From Flaviramulus multivorans (GTDB lineage: Bacteria; Bacteroidota; Bacteroidia; Flavobacteriales; Flavobacteriaceae), in the NCBI RefSeq assembly GCF_021728415.1, contig NZ_JAKKDV010000004.1, positions 186,001 through 250,000 on the forward strand: a stretch of DNA of 64,000 nucleotides. The letters are read 5' to 3'. Under the pieces are notes generated by a model. The model had not been told where the DNA came from, searched no databases, and worked only from the letters and a program-made list of their open reading frames with translations. Made by a program: the position numbers and the translations under genes. Below, piece by piece: positions 20,408 through 30,290 of this stretch (positions within the stretch are counted from its first letter, which is position 1; each line of letters starts with the position of its first letter).

Positions 20408-22534
20408 TTAAGCTTCTACACCTTTAGCTGCTTTAATAACTTCTTCAGATATATTTGAAGGCGTTTCAGCATAGTGAGAAAATTCCATTGTTGATGTTGC
20501 ACGTCCTGAAGACAATGTTCTTAATGTGGTTACATAACCAAACATTTCTGATAAAGGCACATGAGCTTTTACAGTTTTTGCTCCTGCTCTGTCTCCCATA
20601 TCATTTACTTGTCCTCTACGACGATTTAGATCTCCTACAATATCACCCATATTTTCTTCAGGTGTAATTACCTCAAGCTTCATAATAGGCTCCATGATTA
20701 CAGCCTTTGCAGCTTTTGCAGCAGCTTTAAATCCTAATTTTGCAGCCAATTCAAATGATAATTGATCTGAATCCACATCATGGTAAGAACCATCTGTTAA
20801 TGTCACTTTCATAGCATCAACTTCGTATCCTGCCAATGGACCATTAACCATAGCCATTTTAAATCCTTTTTCAATTGAAGGGATAAATTCTTTAGGAACG
20901 TTACCACCTTTAATTTCAGAAATGAATTCTAATCCAACTTTTCCTTCTTCAGCTGGTTCAATTGTAAACACAATATCAGCAAATTTACCACGTCCACCAG
21001 ATTGCTTCTTGTAAACCTCTCTATGTTCAGCACGACGTGTTATTGCTTCTTTGTACTCTACTTGTGGTTGACCTTGGTTTACTTCAACTTTAAATTCGCG
21101 ACGTAAACGGTCAACAATAATATCTAAGTGAAGCTCACCCATTCCAGAAATAATAGTCTGTCCTGAAGCTTCATCTGTTCTTACTGTAAATGTTGGGTCT
21201 TCTTCAGCTAATTTACCCAAAGCCATTCCTAATTTATCAACATCAGCTTTTGTTTTAGGCTCAACCGCAATACCGATTACTGGATCAGGGAAGTTCATAG
21301 ACTCTAAAACGATAGGATGTTTTTCATCAGACATGGTATCACCAGTCTTAATATCTTTAAATCCTACTGCTGCACCAATATCACCTGCTTCGATAAAATC
21401 GATAGCATTTTGTTTATTAGAGTGCATTTGGTAGATACGAGAAATACGCTCTTTTTTACCTGAACGGTTGTTCAAGATATAAGAACCTGCATCTAAACGA
21501 CCTGAATAAGCTCTAAAAAATGCTAAACGACCAACAAAAGGATCTGTAGCAATTTTAAATGCTAAAGCTGCAAACGGCTCATTAACACTTGGTTTACGTC
21601 TTTCTTCTTTTTCTGTATCTGGATTAACCCCTACAACACTATCTCTATCTAATGGAGATGGTAAATAACGGCAAACAGCATCCAATAAAAATTGCACACC
21701 CTTATTTTTGAATGAAGAACCACAAACCATAGGAATAATAGCCATATCCATTACAGCAGCACGAAGCGCAGCATGCACTTCTTCTTCTGTTATAGAATCT
21801 TCATCTTCCATGAATTTCTCTAAAAGATTTTCATCGTAAGTCGCAACTTCTTCAATAAGTAGTGCTCTATATTTTTTTGCTTCTGCTTTAAGCTCTTCAG
21901 GAATATCAATAACATCAAAAGTCGCCCCTTGAGTTTCTTCATGCCAAACAATAGCTCTATTTTTTACTAAATCTACAACACCTTTAAAATCTATTTCGTC
22001 ACCAATATTTAATACAATTGGCACTGCGTTAGATTTTAACATGTCCTTTACTTGCTGGCATACTGCCATAAAGTTAGCCCCTTGACGATCCATTTTATTA
22101 ACGAATCCTATTCTAGGAACCTTATAATTATCTGCTAATCTCCAGTTAGTTTCAGATTGTGGCTCAACACCATCAACTGCACTAAATAAGAATACTAAAC
22201 CATCTAATACACGTAATGAACGGTTTACTTCAACCGTAAAATCAACGTGACCTGGAGTATCGATAATATTAAAGTGATAAGGCATTGTTTCATCAACAGG
22301 CTGCCCATTCTTTAAAGGGAAGTTCCAAGTACAAGTTGTAGCGGCAGAAGTAATTGTAATACCTCTTTCCTGCTCTTGCTCCATCCAGTCCATAGTAGCA
22401 GCACCATCATGTACTTCACCTATTTTATGTGAAACTCCTGTATAGTAAAGTATACGCTCAGTTGTTGTTGTTTTACCAGCATCAATATGAGCCGCAATAC
22501 CTATATTTCTTGTATATTTTAAATCTCTTGCCAT
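20408..22534 (-). CDS. fusA: Elongation factor G
   Basis: EF-G is the GTPase that drives translocation and, with RRF, ribosome recycling. The 708 residues show the G1 motif AHIDAGKTT at residues 15-23, G2 with [10 protein letters not shown]3 DTPGHVDF, G4 NKMDRQG and the later domains with [18 protein letters not shown] and the domain IV-V region [17 protein letters not shown]. The length is that of canonical EF-G. It lies between rpsG (6 bp) and rpsJ (11 bp); tuf is not in this cluster. Confidence 0.98.
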   Translation of the reverse strand: MARDLKYTRNIGIAAHIDAGKTTTTERILYYTGVSHKIGEVHDGAATMDWMEQEQERGITITSAATTCTWNFPLKNGQPVDETMPYHFNIIDTPGHVDFTVEVNRSLRVLDGLVFLFSAVDGVEPQSETNWRLADNYKVPRIGFVNKMDRQGANFMAVCQQVKDMLKSNAVPIVLNIGDEIDFKGVVDLVKNRAIVWHEETQGATFDVIDIPEELKAEAKKYRALLIEEVATYDENLLEKFMEDEDSITEEEVHAALRAAVMDMAIIPMVCGSSFKNKGVQFLLDAVCRYLPSPLDRDSVVGVNPDTEKEERRKPSVNEPFAALAFKIATDPFVGRLAFFRAYSGRLDAGSYILNNRSGKKERISRIYQMHSNKQNAIDFIEAGDIGAAVGFKDIKTGDTMSDEKHPIVLESMNFPDPVIGIAVEPKTKADVDKLGMALGKLAEEDPTFTVRTDEASGQTIISGMGELHLDIIVDRLRREFKVEVNQGQPQVEYKEAITRRAEHREVYKKQSGGRGKFADIVFTIEPAEEGKVGLEFISEIKGGNVPKEFIPSIEKGFKMAMVNGPLAGYEVDAMKVTLTDGSYHDVDSDQLSFELAAKLGFKAAAKAAKAVIMEPIMKLEVITPEENMGDIVGDLNRRRGQVNDMGDRAGAKTVKAHVPLSEMFGYVTTLRTLSSGRATSTMEFSHYAETPSNISEEVIKAAKGVEA

Positions 22535-22540
22535 TTCCTA

Positions 22541-23017
22541 TTAAAATCTAAAGTGAGAGAATGCTTTGTTTGCTTCTGCCATTTTATGAGTATCAACTCT
22601 CTTCTTAACAGCTGCTCCTTCTTCTTTAGCTGCTGCTAAAATTTCAGATGCTAAACGTAATGCCATAGATTTTTCGTTACGTTTTCTTGAGTAACTAATT
22701 AACCATTTCATGGCTGTTGAAACTTTTCTGTCTGGACGAATTTGCATTGGAATTTGGAATGTTGCACCACCAACACGACGACTACGTACTTCTACGTGAG
22801 GCATCACATTTGATAAAGCATCTTTCCAGATTTCTAAAGCTGTTTTTTCTTCGTCAGTTTTTTTCGAGTCTACAATGTCTATCGCATCATAGAATACTTT
22901 AAAAGCTACCGATTTTTTTCCATCCCACATCATCATATTAACGAAACGAGTTACTAACTGGTCGTTAAAACGTGGATCTGGTAAAAGCGGTCTCTTTTTT
23001 GCTGCTCTTTTTCTCAT
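22541..23017 (-). CDS. rpsG: 30S ribosomal protein S7
   Basis: S7 nucleates assembly of the 3' major 16S domain and lies at the E site. The 158 residues begin [19 protein letters not shown] and contain the family pattern [17 protein letters not shown] and the C-terminal TVHKMAEAN-like segment [16 protein letters not shown]. It follows rpsL by 21 bases and precedes fusA by 6. Confidence 0.97.
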   Translation of the reverse strand: MRKRAAKKRPLLPDPRFNDQLVTRFVNMMMWDGKKSVAFKVFYDAIDIVDSKKTDEEKTALEIWKDALSNVMPHVEVRSRRVGGATFQIPMQIRPDRKVSTAMKWLISYSRKRNEKSMALRLASEILAAAKEEGAAVKKRVDTHKMAEANKAFSHFRF

Positions 23018-23038
23018 GTCTTCTTCTTAAAGTTTTAA

Positions 23039-23413
23039 TTACTTTTTAGGGCGTTTAGCACCATACTTAGATCTACGTTGCGTTCTACCTGCAACACCTG
23101 CTGTGTCTAAGGCACCACGAACGATGTGATATCTAACTCCTGGCAAATCTTTTACCCTTCCACCTCTAACCAATACTATCGAGTGCTCTTGTAGATTATG
23201 TCCTTCTCCACCAATGTATGCATTCACCTCGTTTCCGTTTGTTAAACGAACCCTTGCTACCTTACGCATTGCTGAGTTTGGTTTTTTAGGAGTCGTCGTG
23301 TAAACACGAGTACACACACCACGTCTTTGCGGACAAGAATCTAAAGCAGCCGATTTACTCTTCTTGGTTATTTTGGCTCTTCCTATTCTTACTAATTGTG
23401 AAATTGTTGGCAT
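23039..23413 (-). CDS. rpsL: 30S ribosomal protein S12
   Basis: S12 lies at the decoding centre and controls accuracy. The 124 residues show [18 protein letters not shown] and [17 protein letters not shown], with the two Lys residues associated with streptomycin sensitivity both present. It is the first gene of the long ribosomal run and is read from the canonical promoter at 23457-23487. The gene upstream diverges. Confidence 0.97.
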   Translation of the reverse strand: MPTISQLVRIGRAKITKKSKSAALDSCPQRRGVCTRVYTTTPKKPNSAMRKVARVRLTNGNEVNAYIGGEGHNLQEHSIVLVRGGRVKDLPGVRYHIVRGALDTAGVAGRTQRRSKYGAKRPKK

Positions 23414-23456
23414 ATATATTATATATAAATTTTAAAATCCTCTTTTAAGAGGGCTG

Positions 23457-23487
23457 CAAAGGTAGAAATTAAAATGAATAATTCAAA
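23457..23487 (-). promoter_or_regulatory. Canonical flavobacterial promoter of the rpsL run
   Basis: On the minus strand TTTG (23484-23487) is followed after exactly 19 bases by TACCTTTG (23457-23464). This fits the Bacteroidota consensus TTTG-N19-TAnnTTTG perfectly. The -7 box ends 43 bases before the rpsL start codon, leaving a short untranslated leader that holds a small AAGAGG/CCTCTT-type inverted repeat. Confidence 0.85.
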
Positions 23488-23591
23488 TCCTAATTCATTA
23501 ATTTTTAATAGTTTTAAAAAAATAAAATACCGGTTATATTATAAGTATCATTTTTCCGTTAGATTTACACTTTAATATAGTTACTTGTAAC

Positions 23592-25286
23592 GTGCAAAAA
23601 ACGCCTTTTTTACTCCTTATTATATATGTCCTTTTTTCTACGGAATTGTTATGTCAAAACTTGCACTTAAAAATCAATGGAGCTACGGAATATGAAACCA
23701 GTGTCATAGATTCTTTAAACTATTCAAAAATTCACAAAGATTTTGCTTCTGTAAAATTTGAATTGGATTCCGTTCAAAAAATACTTTACAAAAAAGGTTT
23801 TATTGAAAACGAACTGGCGAACTTAGAGAAAGTAGATGATTCTACTTTTAATGCTCAATTTCTTTTAAAAAATAAATTTAACACCATATATATATATTAT
23901 AACAAGGAGGATATTGATGTTTCGACTTTAAAATTTATTTCAAAGAATGTTTTTGATAATTATTTTGAATTAAAATTTACTGATATAGAAAATGGCTTAA
24001 AGTACATTAATGCTAAATTTTCAGAAAAGGGATTCCCATTTTCAAAATTGCGATTATCTAATATAAGATTGACGGACGATGTTAATTTAGAAGCAGAATT
24101 AACAACTGAATCTTCCGAGCAAAAAAGAATCATTAATAACATCGTAATTAAAGGTTATGAAAAATTCCCGAAATCATATGTAAAGCGTTATTTAAAAATA
24201 AAACCTTCGCAAGTTTTTAATCTGAAAAAAGTTCAAAACAAAACGGAACAACTCAATAATTTAAATTTTGCTAATGAGGTTAAACCTCCTGAGGTATTAT
24301 TCCTTAAAGACTCAACTATTTTATATCTGTATCTCGAAAAAACAAAAAGCAATGCTTTTGATGGTTTTTTAGGATTTGGAACGAATGAAGATACCAATAA
24401 ATTAGAATTTGATGGCTATTTGAATTTGAATTTGACAAATAATTTAAATTATGGTGAGTCCTTTAGATTGCTTTACAAAAGTGACGAAAATGATCAAAAA
24501 ACATTTGAAGTTGATATGTCGCTTCCTTACTTATTTAAATCTCCCGTTGGTATTGATTTATTGTTACGTATTTTTAAAAGAGACTCTTCCTTCACTACTA
24601 CAAACCAATCAGCAAAATTACATTATCAAATAAATGCAAAACACAAAGTATTCGCAGGCTTAGTTTCAACAGAGTCAAATAATTTACTTACTCAAAATTT
24701 TAGCCCGAACATAGCCGATTTTAAAACTCAACATTTCAATGTAGCTTATCAATTTTTAAGACCACAATCTAATAATTTACTATTTCCTTTAAAGACTAAG
24801 TTTTATTTAGAAACTAGCTTTGGAAACAGAAAAAGCTCAAGAGACACTGAACGGCAATCTCAATTTGTTATCGATGCCTTTAAAATTTTTAGTTTAAATA
24901 AAAAAAATAGCATGTATTTTAGGCTAAATGGCGCTAGTTTAGTATCTAAGAACTACTTTGAAAATGAATTATTTAGATTCGGTGGTATTAATTCTATTCG
25001 AGGTTTTGAAGAAAACAGTCTCTTTTCAAATTTATACGGATTGATTAATACTGAATACAGGTATCAACTTAACAACTACATATTTATACATTCTATAATT
25101 GATGCAGCATATTTTGAAAATAAATTAATAAATACGAAAGAAAAATTGTTTGGATATGGTTTTGGTTTTGGTATTCTTACAAAAGCTGGTCTTTTTAGAT
25201 TTAACTATGCCAACGGAAAAGTTGAGAATTCTACATTTAATATATCCAATTCTAAAATACATTTAAGCTTAACTACAAATTTTTAA
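23592..25286 (+). CDS. Omp85/BamA-family outer membrane protein
   Basis: The 564-residue protein begins with a GTG codon at 23592 and a signal peptide (FLLLIIYVLFSTELLCQ); no in-frame ATG precedes it. Residues about 20-240 are soluble and hold a POTRA-like segment (RIINNIVIKGYEKFPKSYVKRYL). The C-terminal part is rich in alternating hydrophobic strands and contains RFGGINSIRGFEENS, which matches the VRGF/Y motif of the Omp85 barrel. It is shorter than BamA, closer to TamA or the smaller two-partner-type Omp85 proteins of Bacteroidota. It diverges from rpsL across 178 bp and is followed by the first susC. It probably inserts or moves proteins at the outer membrane; its client is unknown. Confidence 0.85.
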   Translation: MQKTPFLLLIIYVLFSTELLCQNLHLKINGATEYETSVIDSLNYSKIHKDFASVKFELDSVQKILYKKGFIENELANLEKVDDSTFNAQFLLKNKFNTIYIYYNKEDIDVSTLKFISKNVFDNYFELKFTDIENGLKYINAKFSEKGFPFSKLRLSNIRLTDDVNLEAELTTESSEQKRIINNIVIKGYEKFPKSYVKRYLKIKPSQVFNLKKVQNKTEQLNNLNFANEVKPPEVLFLKDSTILYLYLEKTKSNAFDGFLGFGTNEDTNKLEFDGYLNLNLTNNLNYGESFRLLYKSDENDQKTFEVDMSLPYLFKSPVGIDLLLRIFKRDSSFTTTNQSAKLHYQINAKHKVFAGLVSTESNNLLTQNFSPNIADFKTQHFNVAYQFLRPQSNNLLFPLKTKFYLETSFGNRKSSRDTERQSQFVIDAFKIFSLNKKNSMYFRLNGASLVSKNYFENELFRFGGINSIRGFEENSLFSNLYGLINTEYRYQLNNYIFIHSIIDAAYFENKLINTKEKLFGYGFGFGILTKAGLFRFNYANGKVENSTFNISNSKIHLSLTTNF

Positions 25287-25345
25287 GCTTTTATTGAATA
25301 ATTCATAATAGAAAACAACTTTTAATAAATTTAATTTATCATTTA

Positions 25346-25376
25346 TTGTTTATTTAACTTTTTATTAAGACATTTG
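25346..25376 (+). promoter_or_regulatory. Promoter of the first susC
   Basis: TTG (25346-25348), a 20-base spacer and GACATTTG (25369-25376) match TTG-N20-TAnnTTTG except for the first base of the -7 box. The same layout with the same spacing lies before the other two susC genes, 27-28 bases from the start codon, with a shared leader GACTAATTCAAA. Confidence 0.65.
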
Positions 25377-25404
25377 ACATTGACTAATTCAAACATTTAA
25401 TATA

Positions 25405-28400
25405 ATGAAAACAAAGTTTAGTGGAATGCTAACGCTATTCTTAGCGTTTGTTGTGCAATTAACATTTGCACAAGAGAAAACAATTTCAGGTGTGGTATCA
25501 GATAATGCTGGCCTACCACTTCCTGGAGCTAGTGTCGTAGTTAAAGGTACTACATCAGGCACATCTTCTGATTTCGATGGTAAATATTCAATCAAAGCTT
25601 CACAAGGCTCTACCCTAGTGTTCAGTTTTGTTGGTTATACAACCAAAGAAATTGTTGTTGGGACATCAAACACAATTGATGCAACTCTTCAAGAAAGTGC
25701 TGAAGCACTTGAAGAAGTAGTAATAACAGCGCAAGGTATTCAAGCGAAGCCCAGATCCTTAAGTTATGCTGTAGAAACAGTGGGTGGTGACAACATTGAA
25801 AAAGCGAGAGAAACGAATATAGTTTCAAGTTTAAGTGCTAAAGCTGCTGGTGTCCAGGTTACTACATCTTCTGGTTCAGTTGGGGCTTCAGCAAACATTA
25901 GAGTTCGTGGTAATACTTCTATTACACGTTCCAACTCGCCATTATTTGTTGTAGATGGTGTACCTATTGATAATTCTTCATTTTCAGAAGACCCTACACA
26001 ATCTTTTAACAACTCCAGTACAGGAGGTAGCGATTTTTCCAACAGGGCCGTCGACATTAACTCAAACGACATTGAATCAATCAGTATCTTAAAAGGTATT
26101 GCTGCTCAAACACTTTATGGATTGCGTGCAGCCAATGGTGTGGTTTTGATTACAACAAAAAAAGGAAAATCTGGAAAAACAAGAGCTACATACAGTAGTG
26201 AAATAGCATTTTCGGAATACAATAAAGTTCCTAAATTACAACGTGTTTATGCTCAAGGAAGGCATTTTGGAGGTGCTTTACAGTATAGAGGGCCTGAAAC
26301 TTTTGAGGGTGATTCATGGGGTCCTAAAATTTCTGATTTAGAATATAATGGAGACAGCACATATCCTTTTAATCCCCAAGGAGCTTTAGTTCCGGCTGGA
26401 ACTGGTAATGGTGTTGCTGCACAGTCGTACGACCCATTAACATTTTTTAAAACAGGAGAAGTTTACGATAATAATTTATCTGTTAGTGGAGGTAATGATG
26501 TTATAAACTATCGTGCATCTATTGGTAAACTGTTGCAAAAAGGTATTGCCCCTAACGAAGAGTTTGAGAGAAAAACTTTTAGAATTGATTTACAGGCTGA
26601 TTTAACTGATAAATTAACATTAGATGCCTCAGGACAATATACAAATTCTGGAGGCAATAGAGTCCAAAGAGGATCCAATATTTCGGGTATTATGCTTGGG
26701 TTATTAAGAACAGCACCTTCGTTCGATAACGGTAATGGTTTAGAAGGGCAAGCAGCAGCAAATTCAGAATCCTCTTATTTTTATGATATTCCTGGGTCGG
26801 AGTTACCAGGTCATAGAAGTTATCGCGATGGTATATATAACAACCCTTATTTTACCGTGGCAAGAAATAAGAATCTTGATGACGTAAACCGTATTATTGG
26901 TAAAATGGGTTTAACATACAAGTTTAGTGACGCTGTCAGTCTTAAAACATCAGCATCGGTTGACAGATATTCTGATATTAGAAAAATAGGATTTGATGTT
27001 ATTGATGCCAGCTTTGGAAACGGTAGAGTAATTAACGATGTTATTTCTAACCAAGATGTTAACTGGAACATGATTTTAAGTATAAATAAAAACTTAAATG
27101 AAAATTTCGATCTAACTGCAAATATTGGTTACGATGGTTATTATACTAAAACCAATAGGCAAACAGTTTTAGGTGATGGCATGACCATTCCAGGCTTTTT
27201 TAATTTAAGTAACGTAAGTACTACTCAAGCGCAGGAACTTTCTAATGCAAAAAAGCTCATAGGTGCTTTTGCTACGGCAACTTTAAGCTATGACAATATG
27301 CTTTTTATAACACCATCGTTTAGAAATGACTGGTCTTCTACTTTACCCGTTAACGCTAATACATTCCAATCATATTCAGTAGGAGCAAGTTTTGTGTTCT
27401 CTGAACTTATGGATAGTGGTTTTATAAATTATGGTAAAGTAAGAGGGTCATGGGGGGTTTCTGGTAACGATGCACCTGTTTTTGCAACCATTACTAACTT
27501 TGGAGGAACTACTGTAAGTGGTGACGGTTTTATTCAAAGCTCTATATTCCCTGCTTATGATAGCACATCTTTTGAACGTTCTTCTAGAGCTGGTAATCCT
27601 AATCTAACTCCAGAGGAAACTAGTGAATTTGAAGTTGGTTTTGAGTTATCAATGCTGGATAGTCGTTTAAAATTCGATTTTACTTATTATGATAAAGAAA
27701 CAAAAGATCAAATTATTTTCGTAGATGCGGCACCATCCTCTGGATTTGTTGATCGTTTCGAAAATGTAGGTGTCGTAACCAATGAAGGTTTTGAGATAAG
27801 TTTAAGTGGAACCCCAATAAGAACAGAAGATTTTTCATGGAATATAGGTGTAAATTGGACTACTTATGAAAACGTAGTACAAGAATTGGTAGAAGGGGTA
27901 GAATCTATTACACTTAATGGCTTTTCAAGTACAAGTTCTAGAGCTATTGTCGGAGAATCTTATGGTGCCATTTTTGGTCAAAGATATGCCAGAAACGCTG
28001 CTGGCGATATTTTAATTGATGATGATGGCTATCCACTTGCAGATTCTACTGATGGTGTTATAGGAGATCCAATCCCTGATTGGTTCGCTGGTATAAGCAA
28101 TAGTTTTTCATATAAAAACTTTAGTTTATCAATATTAATTGATATCCGCCAAGGGGGTGATGTATGGAATGGAACAAAAGGAATTTTAGATTATTTTGGA
28201 GTTTCTGAAGAAACTTTATTAAGAGATCAATCAACAGTTTTTCAAGGTGTGGTTCAATCTACTGGTGCGGTTAATACACAATCTGTACCTTATTCAAATC
28301 CAGCAATAAGTGAAAACAATAACTATTGGAGGCGTTATGGTTTTGGAGATGTAGCTGAAGGTAATGTTTTTGATGCTTCTTGGGTTCGTTTAAGAGAAGT

Positions 28401-28617
28401 AACTTTAAGCTATGATTTCCCAGAAAAATGGTTGAGCAATATGTTTATTGACGGTGTTTCTGTATCTGCATACGGAAGAAATTTATGGTTAAATACAGAT
28501 TATCCAGGTGTTGATCCTGAAACCAATTTAACTGGAGACACCAATGGTATTGGTTTAGATTATTTTAACCAACCGAATACAAAAAGCTACGGTTTGAACA
28601 TAAAATTAAATTTTTAA
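25405..28617 (+). CDS. SusC/RagA-family TonB-linked outer membrane transporter (pair 1)
   Basis: This 1070-residue protein imports oligomers across the outer membrane with energy from TonB, capped by a SusD lipoprotein. It has a signal peptide (LTLFLAFVVQLTFAQ), a CarboxypepD_reg-like domain (about 24-105, KTISGVVSDNAGLPLPGAS), a SusC-type segment EEVVITAQGI instead of the common VVGYG form, a plug domain with LFVVDGVPID and AANGVVLITTKKG, and a large barrel ending in KSYGLNIKLNF. The next gene is its SusD partner, 10 bp away. The substrate cannot be read from the sequence. No CAZyme is nearby. Confidence 0.95.
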   Translation: MKTKFSGMLTLFLAFVVQLTFAQEKTISGVVSDNAGLPLPGASVVVKGTTSGTSSDFDGKYSIKASQGSTLVFSFVGYTTKEIVVGTSNTIDATLQESAEALEEVVITAQGIQAKPRSLSYAVETVGGDNIEKARETNIVSSLSAKAAGVQVTTSSGSVGASANIRVRGNTSITRSNSPLFVVDGVPIDNSSFSEDPTQSFNNSSTGGSDFSNRAVDINSNDIESISILKGIAAQTLYGLRAANGVVLITTKKGKSGKTRATYSSEIAFSEYNKVPKLQRVYAQGRHFGGALQYRGPETFEGDSWGPKISDLEYNGDSTYPFNPQGALVPAGTGNGVAAQSYDPLTFFKTGEVYDNNLSVSGGNDVINYRASIGKLLQKGIAPNEEFERKTFRIDLQADLTDKLTLDASGQYTNSGGNRVQRGSNISGIMLGLLRTAPSFDNGNGLEGQAAANSESSYFYDIPGSELPGHRSYRDGIYNNPYFTVARNKNLDDVNRIIGKMGLTYKFSDAVSLKTSASVDRYSDIRKIGFDVIDASFGNGRVINDVISNQDVNWNMILSINKNLNENFDLTANIGYDGYYTKTNRQTVLGDGMTIPGFFNLSNVSTTQAQELSNAKKLIGAFATATLSYDNMLFITPSFRNDWSSTLPVNANTFQSYSVGASFVFSELMDSGFINYGKVRGSWGVSGNDAPVFATITNFGGTTVSGDGFIQSSIFPAYDSTSFERSSRAGNPNLTPEETSEFEVGFELSMLDSRLKFDFTYYDKETKDQIIFVDAAPSSGFVDRFENVGVVTNEGFEISLSGTPIRTEDFSWNIGVNWTTYENVVQELVEGVESITLNGFSSTSSRAIVGESYGAIFGQRYARNAAGDILIDDDGYPLADSTDGVIGDPIPDWFAGISNSFSYKNFSLSILIDIRQGGDVWNGTKGILDYFGVSEETLLRDQSTVFQGVVQSTGAVNTQSVPYSNPAISENNNYWRRYGFGDVAEGNVFDASWVRLREVTLSYDFPEKWLSNMFIDGVSVSAYGRNLWLNTDYPGVDPETNLTGDTNGIGLDYFNQPNTKSYGLNIKLNF

Positions 28618-28627
28618 AAAAATAAAT

Positions 28628-29998
28628 ATGAAAACTATAAAATATATCTATAGTGTAATTTTAATCACATGCTTAATTACGTCATGTGAAATTACAGATG
28701 TAAATGTCGACCCCGATAATCCATCAGCCGCTTCAATTAATGCTGGGGCGATTTACCCTGGTATGATTTCGCAAAGTCATAGAAATTTAGTCGCTCTTGG
28801 TGGAAGAATTGCAGGACTTATAAACCAACAATTTGACGGATTGGATGCGCAACAAATAGCCTATGCACAATATAACATTGGTGAAAGCGATCCTGATGAT
28901 TTATGGGACTTTGGTCTTTATGGTGGTGGAGCGATGACAGATTGTTTTGTTATTATCCAAAATAATGAAGGTGAAGTAAGTGCTTTAGCTAAACTTTATA
29001 TGGCAGCTAATTTAGGGCTTGCAACTTCCATATGGGGCAATGTCCCTTATTCAGATGCATTTAATGGAGACCAAGGCAATTTAAACCCTTCATACGATTC
29101 TCAATCTGATGTTTACGATACAGTACAAGCTTTATTGGATCAAGCAATTGCCGAAGGTGTTGATTCTGGTGTTGGCGCTTTTGCTGGTGCAGGCTCAACT
29201 AGCGGTATTGATTGGGAAAAAACGGCTCGTGCCTTAAAAGCTCGTTATTATATGCATTTAACATCTGTTAATGGTGTTAGCGCAGCACAAAATGCTTTAA
29301 CTCAAGCGCAGTTGGCTTTATCAAGTACTTCTGAACAAGCTGATTTTGTATATAGTACCCCTGCGCAAAATGCAAATCCTTTATATTTATTTGATAATGA
29401 CAGACCTAGTACTTTAGGTTTCGGAACTACTTTGAATAATATGATGACTGGAGATCCAAGACTACCTTTATATACAACCGATGGTGAATCGTTTGCTGGT
29501 ATTGCAGGTTTATTTTGGGGACAAGCTGATTCTCCCACTCCTTTAATTTCATATTGGGAAGTTAAATTTATTGAGGCCGAAGCTATTGTTAGGACTGGAG
29601 GTACTGATACTGATGCTCTTACAGCTTTGCAAGACGCTGTTGAAGCAAATATGCTTTACGTAGGAGTATCACAGACCGATGCAGATACTTATGTTAATGC
29701 TCTGTCTCTATCTGGTACGGAAGCCCAAAAAATTGAAACAATTATCAATGAAAAATATAAGGCACTATACGGAAATGCACCTATTGAGTCTTGGACTGAT
29801 TACAGAAGAACAGGATATCCTGCCCTAATTGCAAACCCAAATGCAGTTTCAACAGTTAACCCTTCAAGGATTATACCAAGACGCCTTATGTACCCTCTTT
29901 CTGAAAGACAAACAAATGAAGCTAGTTATAACGAGGCCATATCTGCCCAAGGAGGCCACTTATTAGATGTTGATATATGGGCTTTCCCAAGTAATTAA
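28628..29998 (+). CDS. SusD-like lipoprotein (pair 1)
   Basis: The 456-residue protein carries a lipoprotein signal with lipobox LITSC (Cys 20) followed by EITDVNVDPDNP. It matches the SusD-like_2 type: LAKLYMAANLGLATSIWGNVPY in the middle and YGNAPIESWTDYRRTGYP near the C-terminus. SusD proteins sit on the cell surface as a lid on SusC and bind the substrate. It is co-transcribed with the susC directly upstream and followed by a strong terminator. Confidence 0.93.
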   Translation: MKTIKYIYSVILITCLITSCEITDVNVDPDNPSAASINAGAIYPGMISQSHRNLVALGGRIAGLINQQFDGLDAQQIAYAQYNIGESDPDDLWDFGLYGGGAMTDCFVIIQNNEGEVSALAKLYMAANLGLATSIWGNVPYSDAFNGDQGNLNPSYDSQSDVYDTVQALLDQAIAEGVDSGVGAFAGAGSTSGIDWEKTARALKARYYMHLTSVNGVSAAQNALTQAQLALSSTSEQADFVYSTPAQNANPLYLFDNDRPSTLGFGTTLNNMMTGDPRLPLYTTDGESFAGIAGLFWGQADSPTPLISYWEVKFIEAEAIVRTGGTDTDALTALQDAVEANMLYVGVSQTDADTYVNALSLSGTEAQKIETIINEKYKALYGNAPIESWTDYRRTGYPALIANPNAVSTVNPSRIIPRRLMYPLSERQTNEASYNEAISAQGGHLLDVDIWAFPSN

Positions 29999-30051
29999 TT
30001 TTTAACCTAGTTATTATGGTTTGTTCAAAATCCTAATAAATTAACATTGAG

Positions 30052-30084
30052 AAAAAGACTGTCTAGAACGACAGTCTTTTTTTT
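30052..30084 (+). terminator. Terminator after SusCD pair 1
   Basis: A perfect 12-bp stem AAAAAGACTGTC / GACAGTCTTTTT with a 6-base loop is followed by further T residues, 54 bases after the susD stop codon. The rest of the 292-bp gap to the next susC holds a promoter and a repeated upstream segment. Confidence 0.9.
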
Positions 30085-30167
30085 CTCGGTGCAGTTAATT
30101 AGTTTCTGAAAATAAAAAATTTTAACTCAATTACAATCAATTAAAACCGTACAACAAAATAAGATTT

Positions 30168-30290
30168 CTACCATTTTTGATTGATGATTCCTTAGTTTTT
30201 TTATCGTTTTTTCAAACTTTAACCATAATTTATTGTTTTATTAATTTTATTTTGTGACTTTTACTTTAGACTAATTCAAAATAATCAAAA
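30168..30290 (+). repeat. SusC upstream repeat, copy A
   Basis: This 123-base stretch is almost identical to 35190-35312, each directly before a susC gene. Shared blocks are TTTTTGATTGATGATT, CTTAGTTTTTTT, TTTTTTCAAA, TTTAACCATAATTTATTG and GACTAATTCAAA. The similarity continues into the coding region. The first susC shares only the last 60 bases or so. Confidence 0.85.
30233..30263 (+). promoter_or_regulatory. Promoter of the second susC
   Basis: TTG (30233-30235), a 20-base spacer and GACTTTTA (30256-30263) repeat the layout seen before the first and third susC. The -7 box is the weakest of the three, with A in the last place. Confidence 0.6.
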